64,000 nt of DNA from Flavobacterium akiainvivens (GTDB taxonomy: Bacteria; Bacteroidota; Bacteroidia; Flavobacteriales; Flavobacteriaceae): assembly GCF_001278115.1 (NCBI RefSeq), contig NZ_LIYD01000005.1, positions 2,116,653-2,180,652 on the forward strand, read 5' to 3'. The position numbers were made by a program, and so were the translations under genes. Shown here in pieces: positions 1 through 7,507 of the stretch. Each line of letters opens with the position of its first letter. Positions within the stretch are counted from its first letter, which is position 1. Under the pieces are notes generated by a model, which worked only from the letters and a program-made list of their open reading frames with translations, had not been told where the DNA came from and did no database searches.

Positions 1-13
1 TCGCAAAGACAAA

Positions 14-46
14 AAAAATCCCGTAAGGCAGCCTTACGGGATTTTT
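14..46 (-). terminator. Intrinsic terminator after secA
   Basis: Perfect inverted repeat (arms 14-29 and 31-46, sequence aatcccgtaaggc and its complement). On the minus strand the stem is followed by a T run, and it lies just past the secA stop at 65. The A/T-flanked stem would probably also work on the plus strand. Confidence 0.85.
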
Positions 47-64
47 AATATTTATAGTTGCAGA

Positions 65-3000
65 TTACTCGTTAGTAATAATCCACTCGCCGGTTGCCAA
101 AAGGCTTTCGGCTTTTTTAAACTTCATGGTTTCGGTTTTGCCGCTCATTACGTGCTTAAGCGTAACATTGTCGTTACGGTTAATTTTTGGGGCATCCCTT
201 ACAATGGTTTCAGTAACCTGTGGGCGCTGCTGGCTTTGTTGGGCCACTTCGCGCGCTGCTGCTGCCATTTCATCCGTATTCAGTACTTCTTCCTTAGATT
301 CTATGTACTGCTCCTGGCGTTGTGGCTGTTGCCTTGCTTCCTGAACCGCATTAGGGTTTTGAGCAGGAAGGTCGGCCTTAAACAGGAACGAAATCACATC
401 GCGGTTAATTTGGTCAAGTGTTTTCTTGAACAGTTTAAACGCCTCTTCCTTATAAATAAGAAGCGGGTCTTTTTGCTCGTGCACCGCCAGCTGAACCGAC
501 TGCTTAAGCTCGTCCATCTTACGAAGGTGTTTTTTCCAGGCTTCGTCTACAATGGCAAGGGTAATGTTCTTTTCAAAATCATCTATAAGCGTACTGCCTT
601 CAGTCTGGTATGCCTTTTCAAGGTTGGTAACCACGTTAAGGGTTTTTATACCATCGCTAAACGGCACCACAATGCGCTCATACTGGCCGTTGTTGTTTTC
701 ATACACATTCCTTATAACCACAAAAGCTTCAGTAGCATTGCGCTCGTTCTTCTCGGCATAAGCCTCCTGAACGGCTTTATATACTTTAGCTGTAAGCTGG
801 GTTTCATTAAGCCTTGTAAACTCTTCTGTGCTTACCGGTGCGCTTATAGAAAACGCACGTATAAGCTCAAACTCAAAGTTTTTAAAGTCGTTTGTAAGCT
901 TGTTGTTTTCAACAATAGCCTCTGCCGTATCATACATCATGTCGGCAATATCTATCTTAAGCCTGTCGCCAAAAAGGGCGTGCTTACGTTTTTTGTATAC
1001 GTTTTCACGCTGCTTGTTCATAACGTCGTCATATTCAAGCAGGCGCTTACGCTGGCCAAAGTTGTTTTCTTCCACTTTTTTCTGCGCACGCTCTATCGAT
1101 TTTGTCATCATAGAGTGCTGTATAACCTCACCTTCCTTAAGACCCATACGGTCCATAATTTTGGCTACGCGCTCAGAACCGAACAAACGCATCAGGTTAT
1201 CTTCAAGCGACACATAAAACTGAGAGCTTCCCGGGTCGCCCTGACGGCCTGAACGGCCTCGCAGCTGGCGGTCTACACGGCGAGAGTCGTGACGCTCTGT
1301 ACCTATAATGGCAAGTCCACCTTTAGCTTTCACTTCGGCAGTAAGCTTAATGTCGGTACCACGGCCGGCCATGTTGGTAGCAATGGTTACCACACCTTCT
1401 TTACCGGCTTCGGCTACAATGTCGGCCTCTTTTTTGTGAAGCTTGGCGTTTAGCACGTTGTGGTTAATACCCCTCATTTTAAGCATACGGCTTAAAAGCT
1501 CAGATATTTCTACCGATGTGGTACCAATAAGTACCGGACGGCCTGCTTTAGAAAGTTCAACGGTGTCTTCTATAACCGCGTTGAATTTCTCGCGCATTGT
1601 TTTATAAATAAGGTCGTGGTGGTCTTTACGGGCAATACCGCGGTTAGTAGGTATTTCTACCACGTCAAGCTTGTATATTTCCCAGAATTCGCCTGCTTCT
1701 GTAACAGCAGTACCGGTCATACCGCCCAGCTTGCTGTACATCCTGAAATAGTTTTGCAGGGTAATGGTAGCAAAGGTTTGTGTAGCAGCCTCAATTTTAA
1801 CGTTCTCCTTGGCCTCAATAGCCTGGTGAAGCCCGTCTGAATAGCGGCGGCCATCCATAATACGGCCGGTTTGCTCATCTACAATCATGATTTTGTTATC
1901 CATGATTACATATTCTACATCTTTTTCAAAAAGCGTGTAGGCTTTTAAAAGCTGTGTAAGGGTATGGATACGCTCACTCTTAACCGAGAAATCCCTGAAA
2001 AGCACCTCTTTAAGCTCGGCCTCAGCCTCTTTTTCAAGGTTTTTCTTTTCTATGTTGGCAATTTCAGTACCAATATCCGGCAGTACAAAGAAATCACTGT
2101 CAGTATCCTGGCTCAGGAATTTAATACCGTTATCGGTAAGTTCTACCTGGTTGCTTTTTTCTTCTATAACAAAGTACAATGCCTCATCAACCTTGTGCAT
2201 ATCGCGGTTGTTATCGGCCATGTACTGGCTTTCTGTTTTTTGTAGCAGCTGCTTAACGCCTTCCTCACTCAGGAATTTAATAAGCGCCTTGTTTTTCGGC
2301 AAACCGCGGTGCACCCTCAATAGCTGGAAGCCACCTTCTTTAGTATTGCCTTCTTTTATAAGTTTTTTGGCTTCAGCCAATACACCATTAAGTAGTGTAC
2401 GCTGCAGGTTAACCAAGTGGTCTACCTTTGGCTTAAGCTCATTAAACTCGTGGCGGTCGCCCTGCGGCACCGGGCCAGATATAATAAGCGGTGTACGGGC
2501 GTCATCTACAAGTACCGAGTCAACCTCATCCACAATAGCATAGTTATGCTTGCGCTGAACAAGGTCTGACGGTGCATGTGCCATGTTGTCGCGCAGGTAG
2601 TCAAAACCAAATTCGTTGTTTGTACCATAAGTAATATCAGCAGCATAAGCACGACGGCGGCCTTCGCTGTTAGGCTGGTGGTTGTCTATACAATCTACCG
2701 TAAGCCCGTGGAATTCAAACAGTGGCGCTTTCCAGGTGCTGTCACGCCTTGCAAGGTAGTCGTTAACGGTTACAAGGTGCACACCGTTACCGGTAAGCGC
2801 GTTAAGGTATAGTGGAAGCGTAGCCACAAGGGTTTTACCTTCACCGGTTTGCATCTCTGCAATTTTACCCTGGTGCAATACAATACCGCCTATTAGCTGC
2901 ACATCATAATGTATCATGTCCCAGGTAATTTCGTTACCTGCGGCATTCCATTTATTGGCCCAGCTGGCTGTATCGCCCTGTATGGTTATGTAAGGCTTGG

Positions 3001-3427
3001 TAGCCGAAAACTCCCTGTCTTTAGGTGTTGCCGTAACGGTAACAGTGTCGTTTTCCTTAAAGCGGCGTGCAGTTTCTTTAACAACGGCAAACGCTTCAGG
3101 CAGTATTTCAAGAAGGGTTTTTTCGGTAATATCATAGGCCTCTTTTTCAAGCGCATCGATAGAAGCATAAATATCTTCGCGGGCATCTATGTCTTTAGTG
3201 TTTTCTATCTGCTCAAGGTATGAGGCTATTTTAGCATCTTTATCGGCACGTGCCTTTTTGATGGTATCTTTAAAATATACCGTTTTTTCCCTAAGCTCAT
3301 CGTGAGAAAGCTGTGCCAGCGCACCCTCATAAGACTTAATCTTATTAACGAGCGGCTGCAGGGCCTTTACGTCTTTTTGAGACTTATCGCCCACAAAGGC
3401 TTTAAGAATACTGTTTATTAAACTCAT
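65..3427 (-). CDS. secA: Preprotein translocase ATPase SecA
   Basis: SecA is the ATPase motor that pushes unfolded preproteins through SecYEG at the inner membrane. Visible motifs are Walker A (QTGEGKT, about residues 193-199), Walker B region DEVDSVLVDDARTP (about 298), MTGTAVTE, TNMAGRGTDI and the arginine-finger region QLRGRSGRQGDPG (about 719). At 1120 residues it is longer than E. coli SecA (901). Much of the excess is an insertion after the DDARTPLIISGP motif, as in other Bacteroidota. The C-terminus (ESLLATGEWIITNE) has no CxC...CH/C zinc motif. The start chosen is MSLINSILKAFVGDKSQKD at 3427; an in-frame upstream Met at 3472 lacks family support and would include the leader. Confidence 0.97.
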   Translation of the reverse strand: MSLINSILKAFVGDKSQKDVKALQPLVNKIKSYEGALAQLSHDELREKTVYFKDTIKKARADKDAKIASYLEQIENTKDIDAREDIYASIDALEKEAYDITEKTLLEILPEAFAVVKETARRFKENDTVTVTATPKDREFSATKPYITIQGDTASWANKWNAAGNEITWDMIHYDVQLIGGIVLHQGKIAEMQTGEGKTLVATLPLYLNALTGNGVHLVTVNDYLARRDSTWKAPLFEFHGLTVDCIDNHQPNSEGRRRAYAADITYGTNNEFGFDYLRDNMAHAPSDLVQRKHNYAIVDEVDSVLVDDARTPLIISGPVPQGDRHEFNELKPKVDHLVNLQRTLLNGVLAEAKKLIKEGNTKEGGFQLLRVHRGLPKNKALIKFLSEEGVKQLLQKTESQYMADNNRDMHKVDEALYFVIEEKSNQVELTDNGIKFLSQDTDSDFFVLPDIGTEIANIEKKNLEKEAEAELKEVLFRDFSVKSERIHTLTQLLKAYTLFEKDVEYVIMDNKIMIVDEQTGRIMDGRRYSDGLHQAIEAKENVKIEAATQTFATITLQNYFRMYSKLGGMTGTAVTEAGEFWEIYKLDVVEIPTNRGIARKDHHDLIYKTMREKFNAVIEDTVELSKAGRPVLIGTTSVEISELLSRMLKMRGINHNVLNAKLHKKEADIVAEAGKEGVVTIATNMAGRGTDIKLTAEVKAKGGLAIIGTERHDSRRVDRQLRGRSGRQGDPGSSQFYVSLEDNLMRLFGSERVAKIMDRMGLKEGEVIQHSMMTKSIERAQKKVEENNFGQRKRLLEYDDVMNKQRENVYKKRKHALFGDRLKIDIADMMYDTAEAIVENNKLTNDFKNFEFELIRAFSISAPVSTEEFTRLNETQLTAKVYKAVQEAYAEKNERNATEAFVVIRNVYENNNGQYERIVVPFSDGIKTLNVVTNLEKAYQTEGSTLIDDFEKNITLAIVDEAWKKHLRKMDELKQSVQLAVHEQKDPLLIYKEEAFKLFKKTLDQINRDVISFLFKADLPAQNPNAVQEARQQPQRQEQYIESKEEVLNTDEMAAAAREVAQQSQQRPQVTETIVRDAPKINRNDNVTLKHVMSGKTETMKFKKAESLLATGEWIITNE

Positions 3428-3469
3428 TATATTTGTTTTAACTTGTGTTATTATCAATAAAATAGCGTG

Positions 3470-3477
3470 CAAATTTA
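3470..3477 (-). promoter_or_regulatory. Putative secA promoter -7 box
   Basis: On the minus strand 3477-3470 reads TAAATTTG, a perfect match to the Bacteroidota -7 box TAnnTTTG, about 43 nt upstream of the secA start. I see no convincing -33 TTG at the right spacing, so this rests on the -7 box alone. Confidence 0.4.
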
Positions 3478-3485
3478 ACCAAAAA

Positions 3486-3509
3486 AAAAGCCTCCTGAAA
3501 GAGACTTTT
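3486..3509 (-). terminator. Terminator after the DUF2795-like gene
   Basis: A 9-bp stem with one mismatch (arms 3486-3494 and 3501-3509) and a 6-nt loop. On the minus strand it runs into about nine T residues. It lies between the stop of the small acidic gene at 3533 and the secA promoter. Confidence 0.75.
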
Positions 3510-3532
3510 CATTTTGAATTTATTTCGCGCCT

Positions 3533-3754
3533 TTAATATTCATCCTCATTCCAAAGATAATCTTCGTCTGTAGGATAATCCGGCCATATTTCTTCCATAG
3601 ATTCATATATCTCGCCTTCGTCTTCTATAGACTGCAGGTTTTCTACCACTTCAAGCGGCGCTCCTGTCCTGATGGCGTAGTCGATCAGCTCGTCTTTGGT
3701 AGCCGGCCACGGGGCATCACTTAAATAAGATGCCAATTCTAATGTCCAATACAT
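3533..3754 (-). CDS. Small acidic DUF2795-like protein
   Basis: A 73-residue acidic protein beginning MYWTLELASYLSDAPWPATK and containing KDELIDYAIRTGAP, which resembles the DUF2795 family of small Bacteroidota proteins of unknown function. The N-terminal half reads like a short helical domain (LASYLSD...TKDELIDYA); the C-terminal half is Asp/Glu-rich with aromatic residues (DYPTDEDYLWNEDEY). It has its own promoter and terminator, so it is monocistronic. No enzymatic motif is visible. The family call is from memory of the pattern and the function is unknown. Confidence 0.8.
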   Translation of the reverse strand: MYWTLELASYLSDAPWPATKDELIDYAIRTGAPLEVVENLQSIEDEGEIYESMEEIWPDYPTDEDYLWNEDEY

Positions 3755-3777
3755 CTCTAAACGATTAAAGTTTTATG

Positions 3778-3807
3778 CAAAAATAAATTTTCTACTGAAA
3801 AAGTCAA
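3778..3807 (-). promoter_or_regulatory. Promoter of the DUF2795-like gene
   Basis: On the minus strand: -33 TTG (3807-3805), 19 nt, then -7 TATTTTTG (3785-3778), an exact fit to the Bacteroidota consensus TAnnTTTG. It lies 24 nt upstream of the start codon at 3754. Confidence 0.65.
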
Positions 3808-3846
3808 GTAAAAAGTTGTTTATTTTAATTTAAAGAACGTTTAATT

Positions 3847-3913
3847 AGTTTTCAGTCGCAGTCCCGGTTTACAGTATTGCGGTTTCTGCCAACTGCGACT
3901 GCGACTGAAAACT
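3847..3913. repeat. 17-bp inverted repeat, CAGTCGCAGT family
   Basis: Perfect 17-bp arms (3847-3863 and 3897-3913) around a 33-nt loop, just past the 3' end of the adenosyltransferase gene. Related pieces with a gtttTCAGTCGCAGT-like core occur near 28182 and, in the opposite orientation, near 37957. It may end the adenosyltransferase transcript, but there is no clear T run. Confidence 0.75.
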
Positions 3914-3918
3914 AAAAA

Positions 3919-4491
3919 TCACAGCTTTTCAGGTATCCATTTTACCTCATTGGCATGCAGGTCTTTCGACAACTTTCGTGCCAATACAAAAAGGTAGTCA
4001 GAAAGGCGGTTTAAGTATGCCAAAACCAGTACATCTACGGGTTCAATCTCATTTAAATGTACCGAAAGTCGCTCTGCCCTGCGGCACACACACCTTGCTA
4101 TATGACAGTATGACACGGTTGTATGGCCGCCAGGAAGCACAAAATGCGTCATGGGCTCCAGCTGGCTTTCCATGGTGTCTATCTCTTTTTCAAGGAATTC
4201 GATATCGTTTTCAGTAATTTTAGGAATATTAAGGCGGTCCTGCCCGTTTTTAAGCACGGCTTTCTCCGGGTCGGTTGCCAATATGGCACCTAATGTAAAG
4301 AGCCTGTCCTGCACGCGCTCTAAAACCTGCCGGTAATAATGGTTAATTTCCTGGTCGCGGATAAGGCCAATGTGGCTATTAAGCTCGTCAACAGTGCCGT
4401 AGCTTTCTATGCGTATATGGTGCTTGGGCACACGCGTACCGCCAAAGAGTGCGGTGGTGCCTTTATCGCCTGTTTTTGTGTAGACTTTCAT
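3919..4491 (-). CDS. PduO-type cob(I)alamin adenosyltransferase
   Basis: Transfers the 5'-deoxyadenosyl group of ATP to cob(I)alamin, making adenosylcobalamin in the cytoplasm. The 190-residue protein has the N-terminal ATP-binding motif TKTGDKGTT (residues 5-13), the YGTVDELNSHIG stretch (about 31-42), LPGG (about 119) and the CRRAER helix, all typical of PduO/MMAB ATP:corrinoid adenosyltransferases. It fits with the B12 uptake locus at 17.4-23.5 kb: imported corrinoid would be converted to coenzyme here. No riboswitch is visible upstream. It is separated from the ABC ATPase gene by a 77-bp repeat-filled gap and may share its transcript. Confidence 0.94.
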   Translation of the reverse strand: MKVYTKTGDKGTTALFGGTRVPKHHIRIESYGTVDELNSHIGLIRDQEINHYYRQVLERVQDRLFTLGAILATDPEKAVLKNGQDRLNIPKITENDIEFLEKEIDTMESQLEPMTHFVLPGGHTTVSYCHIARCVCRRAERLSVHLNEIEPVDVLVLAYLNRLSDYLFVLARKLSKDLHANEVKWIPEKL

Positions 4492-4493
4492 TG

Positions 4494-4570
4494 TAAGAAG
4501 CTTCTTAGCTTCTTAGCTCCTTAGCTCCTTAGCAGCTCAATGGCTTAGAAGCTAAGCGGCTAAGCAGCTT
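4494..4570. repeat. CTTAG-rich dispersed repeat cluster
   Basis: The gap is filled by repeated cttcttag / ctccttag units followed by ggcttagaagctaagcgg, so the left half pairs with the right half. Similar CTTAG-rich blocks recur at 32494-32527, 33272-33309, 46494-46533 and 49401-49433. Confidence 0.7.
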
Positions 4571-5270
4571 ATTTATGCGGATTAGGATTCACTGTATCGC
4601 TTTCAATAATGCCGTCGCGCAGGCGGATAACACGGTGCGCATATGCGGCAATATCTTCTTCGTGGGTAACCAATATTACGGTATTGCCGTTGGCGTGTAT
4701 ATCGCCAAAAAGTTTCATAATTTCTACCGATGTTTTACTGTCAAGGTTACCGGTGGGTTCATCGGCCAATATTATAGACGGGTGGTTAACCAGCGCCCTG
4801 GCTACGGCTACCCTTTGCCTTTGCCCTCCCGAAAGCTGGTTGGGGCGGTGGTCCATACGGTCGTTAAGGCCCACCTGGGTTAGCACCTCGGTGGCACGAG
4901 CATGCCGCTCCTGCTTTTTAAAGCCTGCATATACCATAGGAAGCCCTACATTATCGAGCGCCGTGGTGCGGGGCAGCAGGTTAAACGTCTGGAATACAAA
5001 ACCTATTTCTTTATTCCGGATGCCGGCCAACTCATTATCGGTCATTATACTTACGTCTTTACCGTTTAGTATGTAATTACCGGCAGTTGGGGTATCAAGG
5101 CAACCCAGTATGTTCATAAACGTACTCTTACCGGAGCCCGAAGGCCCCATTAAGGCTACATATTCGCCTTTATTTATGGTAAGGTCTATGCCTTTTAGTA
5201 CCTGTATTATTTCGCCGCCAAGCGGAAAATCACGCTTTATATTCTTTATTTGTATAATGGGTTGGGCCAT
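4569..5270 (-). CDS. ABC transporter ATPase, MacB/LolD type
   Basis: A 233-residue cytoplasmic nucleotide-binding subunit with Walker [10 protein letters not shown] (about residues 41-49), signature [15 protein letters not shown], Walker [12 protein letters not shown] and switch His VTHEED. The PTGNLD ending of Walker B and the short length are typical of the MacB/LolD/FtsE group, which power lipoprotein sorting or macrolide/peptide efflux by mechanotransmission. No permease gene is adjacent, so its partner must be encoded elsewhere. It precedes the adenosyltransferase gene on the same strand. Confidence 0.92.
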   Translation of the reverse strand: MAQPIIQIKNIKRDFPLGGEIIQVLKGIDLTINKGEYVALMGPSGSGKSTFMNILGCLDTPTAGNYILNGKDVSIMTDNELAGIRNKEIGFVFQTFNLLPRTTALDNVGLPMVYAGFKKQERHARATEVLTQVGLNDRMDHRPNQLSGGQRQRVAVARALVNHPSIILADEPTGNLDSKTSVEIMKLFGDIHANGNTVILVTHEEDIAAYAHRVIRLRDGIIESDTVNPNPHK

Positions 5271-5386
5271 GGTGCAATTTTGAGGCTTAAAAGTAAAAAC
5301 TTTATTTTAGACTTAAAGTGTTAGTAGAGAGTTTTTAAATTATGTTACACAAAACAATACCCTTTTACCATTTATTTATAAGGCTA

Positions 5387-5421
5387 TTGTAGGGCATTTC
5401 CGCTTATAATCGTTATTTTTG
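5387..5421 (+). promoter_or_regulatory. Candidate promoter for the NtrC-like gene
   Basis: A TAnnTTTG match TATTTTTG at 5414-5421 with a possible -33 TTG at 5387-5389; the 24-nt spacing is slightly long. It lies 65 nt upstream of the ATG at 5487. The rest of the 5271-5486 divergent gap shows nothing recognisable. Confidence 0.4.
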
Positions 5422-5486
5422 AGGCAGGTTGTTTGGGTTAAGTCGAACAATCGAAAAATCCAATCATCTAACAATCTTAAAAAGAG

Positions 5487-6650
5487 ATGCCTAAAATACT
5501 TGTAATAGAAGACGAAGCCGCCATTCGCCGTGTGCTGGGCAAAATACTGAGCGAGGAAAACGACACCTACAAGGTAGAAGAAGCCGAAGACGGGCTGGCC
5601 GGCCTTGAAAAGATAAAAAATGACGATTATGACCTGGTACTGTGCGACATAAAGATGCCCAAAATGGACGGCGTAGAAGTACTGGAGGCCGTAAAAAAGA
5701 TAAAACCCGAAATACCTTTTGTAATGATATCGGGCCACGGCGACCTCGAAACCGCCATTAACACCATGCGCCTGGGGGCTTTTGACTACATAAGCAAACC
5801 ACCCGACCTTAACCGCCTGCTTACCACCGTGCGCAATGCTCTTGACCGCAAAACCCTTGCTACTGAGAACAAAACGCTTAAAAAGAGGGTAAGCAAAAGC
5901 TATGAAATGATAGGCGAAAGCGCCCCCATAAACCATATTAAGGAAATTATAGAAAAGGTAGCCCCTACTGAAGCCCGTGTGCTTATAACCGGCCCTAACG
6001 GTACCGGAAAAGAGCTTGTAGCCCACTGGCTGCACGAAAAAAGCGAGCGTGCAACGGCCCCGTTTATAGAGGTTAACTGCGCTGCCATACCCAGCGAACT
6101 GATTGAAAGCGAACTTTTTGGACACGTTAAGGGTGCATTTACGAGCGCCGTAAAAGACCGTTCCGGCAAGTTTGAAGCCGCCGATAAGGGCACTATTTTC
6201 CTGGATGAAATAGGCGATATGAGCCTGCCTGCCCAAGCCAAGGTGCTGCGTGCGCTACAGGAAAACATGATACAACGTGTTGGTGCTGAGAAAGATATAA
6301 AGGTAGACGTGCGTGTAGTAGCCGCTACCAACAAAGACCTGCAAAAGGAAATTGCCGAAGGCCGTTTCCGGGAAGACTTATACCACCGCCTTGCCGTAAT
6401 ACTTATTAAAGTACCGGCGCTTAACGACAGGCGCGATGACATACCCCTTCTTATAGAGCACTTTACCGCCCGCATTGCCGGAGAGCAAGGCACCGCCCAG
6501 AAAAGGTTCAGCCCTGAGGCCATAAAGCTGCTGCAGGAATATGACTGGACGGGCAACATCCGCGAGCTGCGCAACGTAGTAGAACGCCTTATTATACTGG
6601 GTGGTAGCGAAATCAGTGAGACAGATGTGAAGCTTTTCGCAAGTAAATAG
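5487..6650 (+). CDS. NtrC-family sigma-54 activator lacking a DNA-binding domain
   Basis: Response regulator with an N-terminal receiver (acid pair ED near residues 8-9, phosphoacceptor Asp54 in LVLCDIKMPKMDG) and a sigma-54 AAA+ domain: Walker A GPNGTGKE (about 168), the sigma-54 contact loop GAFTSA in place of the usual GAFTGA, Walker B GTIFLDEIGDM, and the FREDLYHRL and NIRELRN motifs. At 387 residues it stops right after the AAA+ C-terminal subdomain (EISETDVKLFASK). The Fis-type helix-turn-helix found in about 450-residue NtrC proteins is absent. It should therefore activate sigma-54 holoenzyme without binding an enhancer, or bind through a partner. No histidine kinase is adjacent. Confidence 0.93.
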   Translation: MPKILVIEDEAAIRRVLGKILSEENDTYKVEEAEDGLAGLEKIKNDDYDLVLCDIKMPKMDGVEVLEAVKKIKPEIPFVMISGHGDLETAINTMRLGAFDYISKPPDLNRLLTTVRNALDRKTLATENKTLKKRVSKSYEMIGESAPINHIKEIIEKVAPTEARVLITGPNGTGKELVAHWLHEKSERATAPFIEVNCAAIPSELIESELFGHVKGAFTSAVKDRSGKFEAADKGTIFLDEIGDMSLPAQAKVLRALQENMIQRVGAEKDIKVDVRVVAATNKDLQKEIAEGRFREDLYHRLAVILIKVPALNDRRDDIPLLIEHFTARIAGEQGTAQKRFSPEAIKLLQEYDWTGNIRELRNVVERLIILGGSEISETDVKLFASK

Positions 6651-6654
6651 TATT

Positions 6655-6722
6655 TTTGCCACGAATTACACCAGTTTGTCTAATTCAAAATTTGTGATAA
6701 TTAGTGCAATTCGTGGCAAAAC
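6655..6722. repeat. Inverted repeat, GCCACGAATTACAC family
   Basis: Imperfect inverted repeat of about 18 bp. Its arms begin tttttgccacgaattacac and end gtgcaattcgtggcaaaa, with one mismatch in the core. It fills the space between the NtrC-like stop and the helicase-like gene. The motif resembles a cacgaatta element I recall as common in Bacteroidota intergenic regions. Confidence 0.7.
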
Positions 6723-6729
6723 AATTCTT

Positions 6730-7386
6730 ATGAAACTAAAAAAAATAAACCCAAACCTGCAAAAAGCCCTTGAAGAACAAGGCTTTACCGAACCCACCGA
6801 ACTGCAACGCGACAGCTTTGGCTCCGTTAAAAGTGGTGCCGACTGCGTTATAGCGGGCCCGCAGGAAGAAGGGAAGTCTACTGCCATAGTAATCAACGTG
6901 ATACAGCGCCTGGAAAAGGCAGTACTCATAGCCCCGCGTGCCCTGATTATGGTGCAGGACAAGGAGAAAATGCTTGAAATGATGGAGATTTTCAGGCAGT
7001 TAGGCCAGTATACCGACCTCCGCGTATATGGCGTGCACGACAAGACCGACCTCGATAACGACAAGAACCAGATATCTGTAGGCATAGACGTACTTATAGG
7101 CACCCCAAACAGGCTTAATGAAATGTTCAGTACAGCAGGATATGACGTTAACCAACTGAAAATGTTTATAGTAGACGACACTGAAACCATGCTACGCAAC
7201 AGGCTGGAACCCAAAATCTTCCGCCTTAGCGATAGTATTGGCAAAACCCAGCGCCTGTTTTTTACCGATATTATTACCGAACGCGTAGAGCTCCTGGCCG
7301 ACCGTATAATGGTTGAACCCCTGTTTTTAGAGCTCGACGATGAAGAAGATTTTGATGAAAATTTCGATGAAGAATCTGAAGATTAA
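6730..7386 (+). CDS. DEAD-box-like protein with only the first RecA domain
   Basis: A 218-residue protein resembling the N-terminal RecA-like domain of DEAD-box RNA helicases: Q-motif region TELQRDSFG (about 20-28), P-loop GPQEEGKST (about 44-52), motif Ia APRAL (about 67), motif Ib GTPNR (about 124), DDTE where DEAD is expected (about 148) and FTD in place of SAT (about 177). The second RecA domain is missing; a highly acidic tail (DDEEDFDENFDEESED) ends the protein. It may bind ATP and act as a regulator or scaffold, but a processive helicase is unlikely. Start taken at ATG 6730; an in-frame start at 6676 would translate the preceding repeat. Confidence 0.75.
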   Translation: MKLKKINPNLQKALEEQGFTEPTELQRDSFGSVKSGADCVIAGPQEEGKSTAIVINVIQRLEKAVLIAPRALIMVQDKEKMLEMMEIFRQLGQYTDLRVYGVHDKTDLDNDKNQISVGIDVLIGTPNRLNEMFSTAGYDVNQLKMFIVDDTETMLRNRLEPKIFRLSDSIGKTQRLFFTDIITERVELLADRIMVEPLFLELDDEEDFDENFDEESED

Positions 7387-7468
7387 TCTTCAGGTTTTTC
7401 TTTTATTTTCGTTGCAAAAAAGGGCTAATTTTTCACTTTTGGACTTTGGATTCACGGTGTGAAATCAA

Positions 7469-7507
7469 TTTTCAGTTTAACTGAAAACTGCTACCTGCTA
7501 TCTGCCA
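7469..7507. repeat. Palindrome plus dispersed ctgctacctgc element
   Basis: A 9-bp palindrome (ttttcagtt / aactgaaaa, 7469-7487) is followed by a 24-bp stretch (7484-7507) that recurs exactly at 38006-38029. In both places the element overlaps the end of a minus-strand gene and supplies its last codons and stop. Confidence 0.7.

Noticed and set aside
152..1252. 366-codon frame antisense to secA
   Set aside because: The composition is Cys/Phe/Leu-rich noise with no domain, and it lies opposite the conserved helicase core of secA.
5376..6574. Two open frames antisense to the NtrC-like gene
   Set aside because: They oppose the receiver and AAA+ motifs exactly and show no family features.
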